Source: Hirudo medicinalis (taxonomy: Eukaryota; Annelida; Clitellata; Hirudinida; Hirudinidae). From it: 50,467 nucleotides of DNA. The stretch lies in the NCBI GenBank assembly GCA_011800805.1, contig MPNW01000368.1:328278-378744 (forward strand), read 5' to 3'. A program made the position numbers and the translations under genes. The stretch's first letter is position 1, and each line of letters opens with the position of its first letter. The notes below the pieces were generated by a model. It searched no databases and was not told the DNA's origin. It worked only from the letters and a program-made list of their open reading frames with translations. Of this stretch, positions 11,401 through 22,864 are shown in pieces.

Positions 11401-14400
11401 GATTTAGTTAAGCAATTGAACGATTTATGTCAGGTGGTTTTAAAGTATTACTCGGCTGATGTAAAAAGCCCTGCTATTTTTCAATTATACCCAAACCCTA
11501 TAATTGCTGGTAGTGTCCTTATTTTCAAATGTGGCCCACAAAATTCTACGATCGCAATTTACAGTTTGATTACGAATTAGTGTTACAGATTTGTTTTACA
11601 ATTACAATTAATGTGCTTTAGATCTTCTCGAGGGTGAAAGTGTTTATTGTGAATTAAGTGCCCGATAGAATTAGACGGTCATTAATTGAATGTCGAGCAT
11701 TACTGATTCCAGCTGTTCTAGCTGATTCTAGTGCTGATTCTAGCATTACTCTGAACAATTTTGTTTTGCTTTGTTATTTGTTAAAGCTATATATATAGGT
11801 AATATGTATGCATTCTGTTGTCATGGCAACATGTTCCTCTATTTTTAGAAAGTGGCACTCGCAAGAGCAGCTCAGCCTCCCGCAATGGCCGGAGACAACC
11901 AAGTTCCTCACATCTTCAATTCCAGCCTCCTGGAAAGTCTCACAAGGTCAGTAGCCTTTGTTCTTATTTATTAATTAACTGCACATCCTATTAAAGGCAT
12001 ATTACTTAGTTGAATTTGTAATCATTATCGATTAATTAGCGTTGACGGACACTCAAACCAAGGTTTACTTGCATCGCTTTCGAGTTGCCAGAAATACTTA
12101 ATCTATACACCATCGAGCTATTGTAAACTCCTCAATCTCATTTCAACGACATTTTAATCAGACTGCACAGCTTGTGTCAGACGCGAAAGACCGAGGACAA
12201 GCACTCCGTGTTCGAGAGGGTGGCCTCCGCCTGCAACTGTCAGAAGGAACAACTGTATAAGAAGATCAAGAGGCATCGCATGAATCTTCTGAATGATGAA
12301 ATGAACAAGAAAAAAGAAGAGCTCAAGGATGGTCAGTGGATTGCTGTTTATAGAGTGGCAGTGATTGATTATTTCAATAACTTGTTGACCATTATTAAAC
12401 ATTATTTGTGTTGTAATAGCAGAATTGTAATGACGGCTATTAAGATAATAAAGTTAACATTTAAATAATATCACGATCAAAGCATCAATCAAAGATAACT
12501 TTATCGACTAATAATTGCAGTGACATTAACTGATCACATGACGATTATCAACATTCAGCTGTTGCAAGGGTAATGCCCGCCCTGGTGGAGAAGTACAAAC
12601 ATGACCTCGAAGAAAGCAACAAGTTGAAAAAAGAATCGATGATGATGACAACTAAGGAGGTCCACGGCAGTGGAGATAGCGAGGCAGACGAGGAGGGTAA
12701 GACAGAAGCCGAGAAGGGGGAGAAGACCAAGAGGATTATGGCACCCAGGAGGAAGTTTGTGTGGAGCACGGAGATTCGGTAACGATTCGAATGTTCCACT
12801 CGATTTGTGCTCTAGAGTTTTTGCATTAAGCATGTTTTTCACCAAGCTGCATTTTCTGATGAAATAATACAATAACTTAAAGACAAATTATTATGCAATT
12901 TAGCTCAGAGTGTTGGGCCTGCAGGCAGCGATGGCGATGTTTACGATGTGTCATGTTCACAACCCGGCCTGCACTGCCACAAATGCCTCTAATGTTTTGT
13001 GGCTCTGCATAGATGTACTGCAATTAAAAACTAATTTATTTGTTCTATGGTACGAGTGACTCATTCAATTGGATTTTAATGTACGACCCCTCATTGTGTA
13101 GGACTTTACTGTGTGAGGTTGTCAGCCTAAAGATGAGGCACTTTGACATGGCCAAGATTAAGTCCCAGACTGCCGAGGAGCACTTAAAATCATTCCTTGA
13201 TTCCAGCATCAGACCTTTGTGGCCTTCTGGATGGATTCAGCCCAGGTATTGACAAGAGTTTTACAATGTTTAAGGTATTAATAACAATTATAAAATGTTT
13301 ATGTTAGTTTACTTTTGCTAAATGAATCTAGTAATTTTGTTACATTAATTCCTTGATACATCATTTCTTCTAAAGGATTAATCCATTTGGGTTTCCCTTA
13401 GAAACACTATCTTGTCAACTATGAAAGTTCTTATTATATTGAGTTTCTCAGCTTTGGAAAAACTAGACAATGGAAAGTATCCATGCTAAGTGTGGTCACT
13501 AATATTATATTTATTAAAATAATGCATGGCAGTTTATTTTTTCAGAGCATTGTTCAAAGAAAGCAAACCTGCTCACATGAGCTGGACAGGTGATCAGTAA
13601 GTAATCTTGCAACTTGTTGTGAACCTTACAAGAACATTTATATTGAAAGTGAATCTCAACTGAAATCCATCATCATTTGAAGTTTTGTTTAAGTGCCTAA
13701 TAAAGCTTGGAAAATTGTACATCAAAAATTAATCTGTAGAAAAGAACTGGATAAACTGCCTTTTAATTGAATTTCATGATTATTTACTCAAAGCTTCTTA
13801 ATTGTACATAAAATGATGCATTACTTGTAATAAAATGTTTATTCACCATCCTAGAATTGTATCCTGATTTTAGTCCCACATCAACATGCCACTAAAAGAT
13901 GTTTATCAAACAAAAATTGGTGCTTGATCAAAAACATGCCCACATGCATTTTTCATTTCGGACAATTCTCTTTACGTTCAACAGCCAATTGTATTTTTTT
14001 GTGTTGTATGCAATTGCAGCCTAATACATATTTTTTGTATCCTCAGAAACAAAACAAAGAAGGCTGTAGTCACCACTCAGGTTACCCAAGCTACACACCA
14101 GAAAATACCCATAACTCAACAACCACAAGTTCAAAGTCAACAACAACACCAGCCTGTTGTTGTCCACAAACCCATCAATTCAACTCCAATTCCTCCCAAA
14201 CTGGTAGAAGATCCCATTGTGATAAACCTTGATGAGTCAGACAATGAACAGTCAAAGATGCCGTTGACACCTGTCAACAAGCACAACAACAAGAATGTCT
14301 TCACGTTGCTCAAGGAGAAGCAAAGTTCTGAACATACAAAGTTTGAAGCCAAGGTGCATGAAGCAGGGCACGAGGGTCCTGCCGACACTCATCAGGTCGC

Positions 14401-15710
14401 CGTTATGCAGAAAGCACACGACATCAGAGAACACAAGAATGAGCACAAGATACATGAAGCTGTATCTGGTATCAACACAGTGCTATTCCAATGACTCAGG
14501 CCTCTCAAGTTCATCACCAGGCAAAAGATCTGCATTTGCCTCAGAAAAATTTATTAACCAATCAGGAAACCCACTCAAGATTCTCTGGCACAGCCCCTAT
14601 GCTGGCAACTGAGGGAAAGGAACTGGTGAAACAAGAACATGTGTTTCAAGGAAGATTTGTTTCAAATTCTAAACCATTCCAATCTCCTAATATTCCAAAC
14701 CAAACGGGAGGGAACAAGGCGAAGCCTCTCGCCATCGCTGAAGATGGAACATTTTTGTTGGCTATCAGACAGAGCAGGTGGATCTCACAGAGGAGAGTCC
14801 TCAGACACCCAGAAAAAGGACTGTGTCTCAAGTAACACTCATGCACTCCAGGAACACTGATTCTGTAAACCAGCAAGCGATCGTGCAATCTTCCGATTCT
14901 ACCCACAACACTAGTCTAGCTACATCAAAGCCCCAGACAGAAAACTCACCAAAGCAGCCGCTTCAAAGAGCTGTCTTTGATAGCTGTGCCCAAAATCAGG
15001 CACAGAAGAATGCCAACAGGGACGGGAATGCTTACCATCCGCAACAACCTCAACCTTCGTCCCAACTTTATCAACAACAGCTTCTCCAGCAACAGTACCA
15101 GCAGTTCCAACAGCAACAGAGGCAGCAACAAATAGTGAAAAAATCTCCCAAACAGGATAAATTTCCCTCCCCAAAACAACCTGTTCCAAATGTGGCACAT
15201 GCCAACTACTCCCTCACACAACAGCAGCCCTCAAATGTTGGTAGTTCCCCCATGGCCAATGCAAAAATGGTTCAGCAGAGCAGTGTTGCCAAGTCGAACG
15301 AGATTTTTGTTCAGGACCATCAGGACAGTGCCCGTGTTCGAGCGAACGAAGTCTCCGGCATTCAGCGTGGATTTGCTCCTGGTACGCCATTCTCTTCCAC
15401 CGAGACAAAGATGAACTCCTTTCAAAAATCCCCCTTGAAGAAAGTTGATTCCACCACAACGCAACAGCAAGGATTTGCGGCCTTCCAAAATCTCTCCACT
15501 CAGAGCAAGCAGCATCTCCAACAGATGATACAACAAAGTCAAAACATTCAACAATCGATCAAGTCCCAACAACTGGCAGCCCCAGCACCACAGTCGAAGC
15601 AGCAAATTCCATCTGCTCAGCAAATGCACAACAACCAGCAACAGTTTAGCCAGCAATTCTTCAGAGCTCAGAATTTTGGCCAAGAGGGCTCTTCTCAGCA
15701 GAAGAACTGA
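8483..15710 (+). CDS. UBN1: Ubinuclein (HIRA histone-chaperone complex subunit), 12 exons, two -1 frame breaks in last exon
   Basis: Subunit of the HIRA complex, which deposits histone H3.3 independently of replication. Exons: 8483-8629, 10207-10314, 10420-10524, 10612-10743, 10858-10922, 10985-11285, 11849-11946, 12162-12331, 12559-12778, 13102-13245, 13546-13596, 14047-15710. Every junction keeps phase. The Hpc2-related (HRD) domain lies at about residues 102-150, with GYCEDSFVDNSEA then YDEVVP and KHGGFYINEG. It contacts HIRA in known homologues. The ubinuclein middle domain spans exons 7-11, including MPALVEKYK, RRKFVWSTEIR, RPLWPSGW and ALFKESK. The last exon is Gln/Pro/Ser-rich with a VDLTEESP motif. 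It reads in frame 2 to about 14490, frame 1 to about 14760, then frame 0 to the TGA at 15708. The product is about 1,065 residues if the breaks are assembly errors. ATG 8483 is the only Met before the conserved N-terminus. Confidence 0.93.
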
Positions 15711-15875
15711 ACACGTCATCTACCTTCAGAGTCGAAACGGACCTCAACGCCGATTTTTATCCACAGACATTAGAATAAGCTTTATAGGTCATTTGCATGT
15801 TGTTTTCCTCGATGAATCATTTGAATGCGCACGTGGCTGCATCCAAGGCCATGATAAGGTCAGATGTAGAATTTC

Positions 15876-15881
15876 AATAAA
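15876..15881 (+). terminator. Polyadenylation signal of ubinuclein
   Basis: AATAAA lies 166 bp after the ubinuclein stop codon. The convergent COA5 signal lies about 40 bp further on. Confidence 0.65.
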
Positions 15882-15919
15882 AACTTTTGTGAAACAATAT
15901 TTCTGATAACTTTCTGGTT

Positions 15920-15925
15920 TTTATT
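15920..15925 (-). terminator. Polyadenylation signal of COA5
   Basis: AATAAA on the minus strand about 70 bp past the COA5 stop at 15996. The short spacing to the ubinuclein signal means the two 3' UTRs nearly abut or overlap. Confidence 0.6.
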
Positions 15926-15995
15926 TTATGAGAATAAAAAAAAATACAGGAAAGAGTTATAAATTAACTTCATCAGTCAGAATTTGTCCTCTTCC

Positions 15996-16562
15996 TCAGT
16001 TACCTTTGGGTCCTCGAAATCGAGCTCTCATATCGATCTAGAGATTCACAAAATAAAATGAATTTATGGGTGCACAACAATGCCTGAGGTTTTCTGTCAT
16101 TGAAATGTTGATACTTCGATTAATAGAAATTTTAGAATGAATAAAGACATTGATGTCATTAAGATGTAAAAATAAGCTGGTCCAACTAAAATAAAGATTA
16201 CCAAAGATCTCTTGCACTCGAAGAACCTTGATCTGAGGTTTGTACATTCAGTTTTCAAACATTCCTTCGGAGGTGTGCCTTGCTTAAAAATTATATTCTG
16301 AATGATTAGAAATTTCTTTCGCGCATAAATTCAATTGCAATGTATATCATAACATTTGTAGTCATAAATTCTACTAGTGTCTTGTACAGACCGAAGCTTG
16401 GCAAGAACTTCGAAAGATAACCAGTTCAAAAATATCTATTTAAACATCATTTGAGCTTACTTTTACACATTCGGAGTTTATCAGGCATTCTTTAAGATCC
16501 TCGCGCAATCCGTCGCAAGGTTTCTTGTTTTTAAAACTTTCTTCATCGTAATATTTTGGCAT
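15996..16562 (-). CDS. COA5: COA5, cytochrome c oxidase assembly factor 5 (74 aa, 3 exons)
   Basis: Small twin-Cys mitochondrial protein needed for early assembly of cytochrome c oxidase. Exons (- strand): 16562-16461, 16282-16202, 16037-15996, all joined in phase 0. The start MPKYYDEESF matches the vertebrate N-terminus (MPKYYE). The cysteines lie in PCDGL, KECL, SEC, KECLKTEC and FFECKRSL, as expected for the family's paired CX9C-type helices. The end RARFRGPKG is a family hallmark, and the length equals the human protein (74 residues). It is convergent with ubinuclein, with 285 bp between the two stop codons. Confidence 0.96.
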
Positions 16563-17524
16563 GTTGAAAATGTTTAGACGCTTTGGGCATTTATCGCGCT
16601 AACTTAATTATCAAAATGACAGGATATTATATTCCAAGACCAAGACCCATGAGCAAAGTCAAATCGATACCGCAGAGCAGATTTACACATAAACAAGACG
16701 AAAGTGAATCGATGAAATTGTTCAAAATGTTACATGTTTAATGTATTAAAAATTATTAATGAAAAGACATCTTGAAATATTAAAATTTAAAATAAAAAAT
16801 TATAGAGGTCTCAAATTTTGAGACTGACAAGAAAAAAGATGGAAAAATGTTGTAAATAAATTTTTTGGATTATTTTTAAGCATTTGGGCGAAGTCTGAAA
16901 TTAGATGAAGTCAGTTTTAAACATGGAATGTGTATATGAATAGCAGCTGATGTTCTCTCCCTAACCCTAGACCATTTATCTACTTGTAATTAACATCACA
17001 ATTTATTAATCATTATCAAGATGCCCTCCCATACGACTAATAATTAGATTATCTTGTTAATGTGCTGTTAAAGTGCTTGTGACTATGCATAACTGGTTCG
17101 AAATTTTAAGATGAGGTAGCATTTACCATAAATAATATTCTAATAACGGCAGTCAAATGAGGCACAGAAACCCTTAACGCTCAGAACTAATACTTTCCAC
17201 ACCTCGACGTTCCAGTGCAGCACGAACCAAATGCTGTTTCAAAACGCAGTGAACATATGAATATCGATCTCCGCTTACGACTGGTAACCACGACAATGTA
17301 ATCAACAACAGAACACAATATATATAACACAATGTATACCACATCCAAGCCTGAAGAAGCAATCCAGTTCGGTATTTATTTTCCCTCCTAAAAATTGGGA
17401 GGTCGTCTCCCATCGAAGGGTACAAACAGAAAACTAAATTCCAAGTGTCATCACCTCGGCACCTTGATCAGTAAACAAACGAAAAAACTCTGCATGATTC
17501 CCTGAACCCAACCCCAGGTTTCAT
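16563..17524. other. Intergenic stretch between COA5 and the foldback element
   Basis: AT-rich, with no supportable exon or RNA gene. An open frame on the minus strand at 17174-17425 has no recognisable features. The upstream side of COA5 shows no clear TATA box. Confidence 0.45.
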
Positions 17525-18287
17525 TTGTCTTCCGCCAGCAGACAATTATACGATGGGAAAAGCCTAGTCTTTAACGTAGCTGAAGTTAGCAGACACTCAA
17601 ATTTATTTTCAATTGCGAAGTTTCAAATTATAATATTTGGAAACTACGTTTCAAATGCTTTTTAAAAGTGTTCATATATCAATTGTACGAAGACTTTCAG
17701 TTTTTTAAATTAATAGGAATTTGTGGAATTCGTTTAAAAGTACTCTTATTTGACGACCATGCAGCTCTGATTGATCAAATGTGCATCAAAATGTCCATCA
17801 AGATTTCTACTTTCGAAATATATATGCTTTATAACGTCTTGGAACTGTGGTACAACATACGTGCTTTAAATATCTCAAGACGTGTTAGGCAGAAGTCCTT
17901 CCAGTATTGAATTGCATTACAAGTCCTCTTATTCAATAACCACGCAGCTCTCTTGACTGATCAAACGTGCATCAAAATGTTTAGGTTATATATTTAAACA
18001 GATTTTTCTCGAGAAAATTACTTTAAGGTACGAATTGTGTAGGACTTGCTGGGTTTCCCGGACCGTGTTTATTTCAAAATCTTATTAACTTTTTTACCAA
18101 ATAATTTCAAAATCTGAAAGTCTTTGTACAAATGAACATTTTTAAAAAGCATTTGAAACGTAGTTTCCAAATATTATAATTTAAAACTTCGTAATTGAAA
18201 ATAAATATGAGTGTCTGCTAACTTCAGCTACATTAGAGACTAGGCTTTTACTATTGCATAGGTGTCTGCTGGCAGAAGACAAGTAGG
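17525..18287. mobile_element. Foldback / long-TIR element, non-autonomous
   Basis: The left arm (about 17525-17715) reads as the reverse complement of the right arm (about 18105-18287). Matching landmarks are TGTCTTCYGCCAGCAGAC at the outer ends, AGCCTAGTCT, TAGCTGAAGTTAGCAGACAC and GGAAACTACGTTTCAAATGC. By eye the arms are roughly 90% identical with small indels. The 390-bp core carries two diverged direct copies of a motif with CAGCTCT and GATCAAAYGTGCATCAAAAT (17741-17795 and 17913-17972). No transposase is visible, and no convincing target-site duplication was found. Confidence 0.8.
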
Positions 18288-18618
18288 TTTTTGAGGTTTT
18301 CATTGAAACATGAGCCAGAATGTCTGATGACCTCATACTCTCAAGTCATATGATTCCAGAACTTGAACCATTGAAGTGGTTTTACAGCAATACCATTAGA
18401 TCTGCCCTTTGACGAGGAATTCTTTGCAAAAATTACAATTTTGAACGAAATAACAAATGTTTAAACAGAAAAATTATTAATTTAGTCATAATTCATCTTG
18501 AAAACCTTTTAGTAATTTGAAAAAAACCTTCAGAAGTTTAGTTAGGTTTAATTATAATATTTGAATAAATCTGGTGAGGCATGTTAAAAGTCTTCACTTT
18601 CTCATTGGAAGAATAAAT

Positions 18619-18624
18619 TTTATT
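18619..18624 (-). terminator. Polyadenylation signal of the RDH13-like gene
   Basis: AATAAA on the minus strand begins three bases after the TAA stop codon. This implies a very short 3' UTR if it is used. Confidence 0.45.
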
Positions 18625-18626
18625 AC

Positions 18627-21444
18627 TTAGCCAGCCACAGCTACTACTGAAGATGACTCTGGAGTTTTTGATTTCTGTGCTTGTGACTGCACTGCTGGAG
18701 ATGATGATGATGATGGTGGTGGTGCCGACGACTCCTCTTTAAGTCTTGTCCAAATTTCTGCTGTTGCCCAGAGCCTCTTCCTGCTATAATCATTGTTTTT
18801 CTTCACATCAACATCTTCCTCTTTCATGCTACTGTTTTTTTAAAAAAAATCATTTTTTAAATTAAATTTTTATTCAAATGTTACTATTGTTACGGTTGAT
18901 GTAATTTATAATAAACCATAAAAGACACCACTTTACACTTTACATTGTAATTATATTGCTCATAAAATATAATTTTTGCTCAATAGGCACAACTAAATAC
19001 TCTTTCACTAATCGTAAACAAAATTTGGAACTCTCCTCAATAACATTGTTTCATCAACAACCTGCAGTCGATTCACCTGCCTCATCAATGATTAAGACCT
19101 TACTCTCTTCCTTTTGTACAATTGACATGTTAGAATAACACCTCTCAAATAAATTTTCTTGTTTGCTTGTGAGCAGATAAGAGGCATTAGTCCTCTGCTC
19201 ACTTACGCAATAAAAAATAACCAAAAAAATATAAGTAAAAGTATAATCAATGATATTTTACGTTTGATATCTTACCAACGACTCAGTTTGCTGAACAGGA
19301 TAATCAATAACCTGATATCAACTGACCTCAGATTTTATAAAACATATTCATTTTTAAATTTTTAAACAAATGATACATAATGATCAATGTCAAAACAAAT
19401 GAAATCAACTTACTTGAACAATTTGCCAGAATGTTGTGGTTTCCCTTCCAATTCAGAGCTGAGGGCGCAGTAGAGGACTGTCTGACAGGCTTGTCTTGGC
19501 AGTTTGAAGGCAGTATACCAGATGGGCTTGAGGATGATGCTCGAGAATATGGATTTGTGGCTGCCAAATTCACGCCTCAAGTCGGTTTCAACGACTCCTG
19601 GATTTGCAGAGTAAACCCCAATGTTGCTTCCTGGTAATGAAAAGAATTCCATCACCACATGAGATTTATGATAGAAAATTTGTTATTATTATTCTCAGTC
19701 CATGCTAAATAAATAATGATGCAATGGACTGGAATTATCTCAAGGAAATGCACCGAAGGGGATGTAATTTATCCAGTTTGCAAATTTATTCTTATTATCA
19801 TTTTGTGACTGGATTTCTCGATTATTACGAATAAAATATTTCTATTCATTTACAGCCAGCTATTTTCAAGGATGACCCATGCAATTATCCTATTATTTAA
19901 ACATCCTTCACTCGTTGATTCATTTCGGTGCTATAGACTAACAAACGAATATTAATTACGGACTTAAAGGATCTTGCGACTATGACCTCGCTCGTCCTCG
20001 AACAAACCCACCTTGCAGTCTCTCGGCAAGCTCGACGGTAAAGTTGACATTAGCCAGAGAGGCCCTTTTGCCTGCCCTTTCTGAATTCGAATGATCTTGG
20101 TTGAAATCTGTGAAGTCGAGCCTCATGGAGTTATAGCCGAAACAAACGACATTGACGATTCGTCCCCAGGAGTCTGTGGCCTTCATCTTGTCGAGCAATA
20201 AATTGGTCAACAAGAACCTTCCTGAGTCAGGATATGAATTTACAAACAGCTTAACAAAATATTACTGCCTTGAGAATGTTTTTGGAAATTTGCTTTAACA
20301 TGACTGAATAACTTTTGAATGTCGATCAAAAAGTTAATGAATGTGATTCAATTAACTTATTATTTACTTAATAATATTAAACACAGAATAATTACCAAGG
20401 AAATTGACACCCATCTGAGCCTCAAATCCATCTCTCGTGACTGTCCTTTTTTTGCTCAGAATACCAGCATTGTTTATGAGAATGTCAAGCCTTTGTTCGG
20501 CTGCAAGAAGATCACTAATCAAACAAAATAAAAATTATTTCCAACTGAATTCGTGAAATTCAGGTCCATAATAATATCAAGTGAGTTAGACAGTGATAAC
20601 AACTTGCTCTTTAAATAAACAGTACACAATGGTTTTTGAAATCAGCATTCACTACAAATCAGAATTTTAGCATTACTCAGTCATACTACAATTTCCAAGA
20701 AAAAGTGATCAAAAATCAATTTGAAGTAAATAAAATTTTGAGAACAATAAACCATTGCATGCACTAAGGTAAAAAATTAAATGATGAATACAAAATATTT
20801 CCACTTACTTTCATTAAATTCCTGAGCAAATGTTTTGATTGAGTCAATGGATGAAAGGTCAAGCTTCCTACAGAAAAGATTATTGTTTTTGGTGGCTTCA
20901 ATGAGTTCTTGGCAAACACCAGCACATTTATCCATGTCCCTACATGCCAGTATAATCCTTCCACCTTTTGATTATGGTTTATTATGTACAAAATTCTGGG
21001 CAATATGTTGACAATAATAGAAAATAGTCAGTAAATTAAGGCTGTATTTAATTCCAATTTTTTGAGCAGACAAATTGTTTCAAATTTATAAATAGAAACA
21101 CTTTTACTAACCTCTTCTGGCCAAATGTTCTGCTGTTGCTTTGCCAATACCTGATGTCGCTCCTGTTATTATCACAGTTTTGTTGCCGAGCTGTTCATCG
21201 CCTTCAAAACCATCGCCCCCTGACCAATCCCTTCAAAAATTTTTAGAAAAGCTGCGTTAGTTTCTATAATCAATATTTTTCAAGATATGCATGATAATTA
21301 GTCAAACAGTTGCAGAGAATATATTCGGATTGTTACAAGGTGAACCAGCATAAAAATATCATACTTCAGCATAACAAATGAACCAATCGCAGTCCCCACA
21401 ACACTTAATCCCACAACATATTTTGGCAGTTTAGGAATTATCAT
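18627..21444 (-). CDS. RDH13: RDH13-like short-chain dehydrogenase with all three catalytic residues replaced, 7 exons
   Basis: Family members are NADP-dependent retinol dehydrogenases; RDH13 is mitochondrial. Exons (- strand): 21444-21365, 21230-21112, 20964-20809, 20500-20396, 20221-20012, 19630-19414, 18831-18627, all in phase, giving 363 residues (human 331). The N-terminus has a hydrophobic segment like that of RDH13. Cofactor motifs are intact: TGATSGIG at 49-56, ACRDMDKC, and NNAG at 128-131. The substrate-side core is not. The Ser position is Cys180 (NVVCFGY where active enzymes have NLSS). The YxxxK motif reads GKRAS, so Tyr is Gly204 and Lys is Ser208. Flanking family signatures (LLTNLLLDKM, SLANVNFT, RLWATAEIWTRL) are conserved, so the alignment is firm. 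The C-terminal tail is Ser/Pro-rich and longer than usual. It is probably a pseudoenzyme. It is divergent with VEPH1. Confidence 0.92.
19169..19202. repeat. Short imperfect hairpin in RDH13-like intron
   Basis: GTGAGCAGA...GAGG pairs with CCTCTGCTCAC around a small loop, an 11-bp stem with a three-base bulge. It lies in the last intron. Its role is unknown. Confidence 0.5.
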
Positions 21445-22864
21445 TGTATGACGAATTAACAAATCCACAGCAGTCGCACGCGATGCTAGGAATCAAACAA
21501 TGCAAGTGGAATTCACTTTTAACTCACAAAGCTGCTTAACATTTAACTACCATCTAATATTAACTATTAAAAGCAAGTTTTCTTTAATAATTAAAAAATC
21601 CTTTAATATTTAAATTTTTCTTTAATTGGAATTAGTTAACTTAATTTTGTATCCATCGATTCTTATAAGAAACGATACCTGGCAAAAGCCAACTCGCGGG
21701 GAGCAAATTTCATCTCTTCTCCATGGTTTTTCCAGCGTTAGAGTAAGGGTTAAGGTTAGGATAAGATTACTGTCCGGGCTTTTGCCCGTGACTTGGCCAA
21801 CGTTCACAAAAACCTGGTCGTTTTTATAATAGTGGCCTAGCAGCGCAAATAATCTTAATGTAGACACCCAGCTAGATTTTGAATTAATAATCATATATTT
21901 CCATAATAATAATCGCGTTTTCGACTAATTCAGGAGCAATGATGTGAGATTTGGTTCTACCTTACTTTCTCAGAACCAAAAACACATGTGAAAATAACTG
22001 ACATCACAGCATTAATCTATGCTGTTCATTTTGCTAAAATTCAATGATCCGAAGTGTTTTGGCAAGTGCATGATTTAGTTATTATCCTTGGCATTTGTGA
22101 ATAAATTTGCAATGAGACTGTTCAGTCGTTTTGAAATTTTGATTTATCACAGTTTGGTTTCATCTCACCTGCAAACAACCTGAAGTGCAAAAACTTAACT
22201 GGACCATTTCTCTTCGTTCTTAAACTTATTAACTTTTTTATTTTCCGTGTTTAAACATGATTTCTACTCTTTCAAAGCATTATTATTTGTTATGGATAGA
22301 AGCTGGCCGTTTAATGGTTTTTGATCCCATATCATGCACAACATTGCGAGCAAGCAAATGCACACTAATCGATTTGCTAATCGATTCATAAAATTGTTTG
22401 AAAAGGAGAAGTAAAGTCTTAAATTAACAGTAGTCGATAATATTCAAATAAACAAATTAGATTCATGTGCATTCAGAGAACGGCATAATACTTTGGGATA
22501 ATTACAGTCTACTTGACAACCCAGGTTTATCAATAGCGAACGCCCATACGTGTTATCAGATCACACAGACTTTCACGATATCGAATAAACGTATTGTGTG
22601 ATTAGTGAGAGTTTATAAACAAGCTCTATTCAGTAGTCTCCCATTCACATGGCTTTTGGAGTACTGGGGGCAGGTCTAGCGTTTTGTTAAACAATTTTAG
22701 CGGAGGGAATGCCAGTCTGCGTCACAATTGATTTCGTCTTTTTTTCCCAACGCTCCTTACTTGCTCAGAATTACGTAAGCTAGTTAGTATAACAGAGTTC
22801 AGTTTTTGCTAGGCAAATTACCTGTGAATCTGGTTTGAAAAGCTAGAAAATGTAACAAACCACC
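21445..22864. promoter_or_regulatory. Head-to-head spacer between the RDH13-like gene and VEPH1
   Basis: A 1.4-kb region between divergent start codons. It holds the dispersed repeat at 21682-21801 and otherwise AT-rich sequence without an exon. No core promoter element stands out. Confidence 0.4.
21682..21801 (+). repeat. Dispersed repeat, copy 2 (first copy at 6191-6326, opposite strand)
   Basis: Starts GCAAAAGCCAACTCGCGGGG, has GGGTTAAGGTTAGG in the middle and ends CTTTTGCCCGTGACTTGGCC. The order of these landmarks matches the minus strand of the 6.2-kb block. It is a short interspersed family without coding capacity. Confidence 0.6.

Noticed and set aside
14751..14757. Programmed -1 frameshift site
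   Set aside because: The T-run does not form an X-XXY-YYZ heptamer in the incoming frame, and no downstream pseudoknot was evident.
14646..15719. Long minus-strand frames opposite the ubinuclein Gln-rich exon
   Set aside because: Leu/Val-rich antisense shadows of CAG/CAA-rich coding sequence, which rarely yields stops on the other strand.
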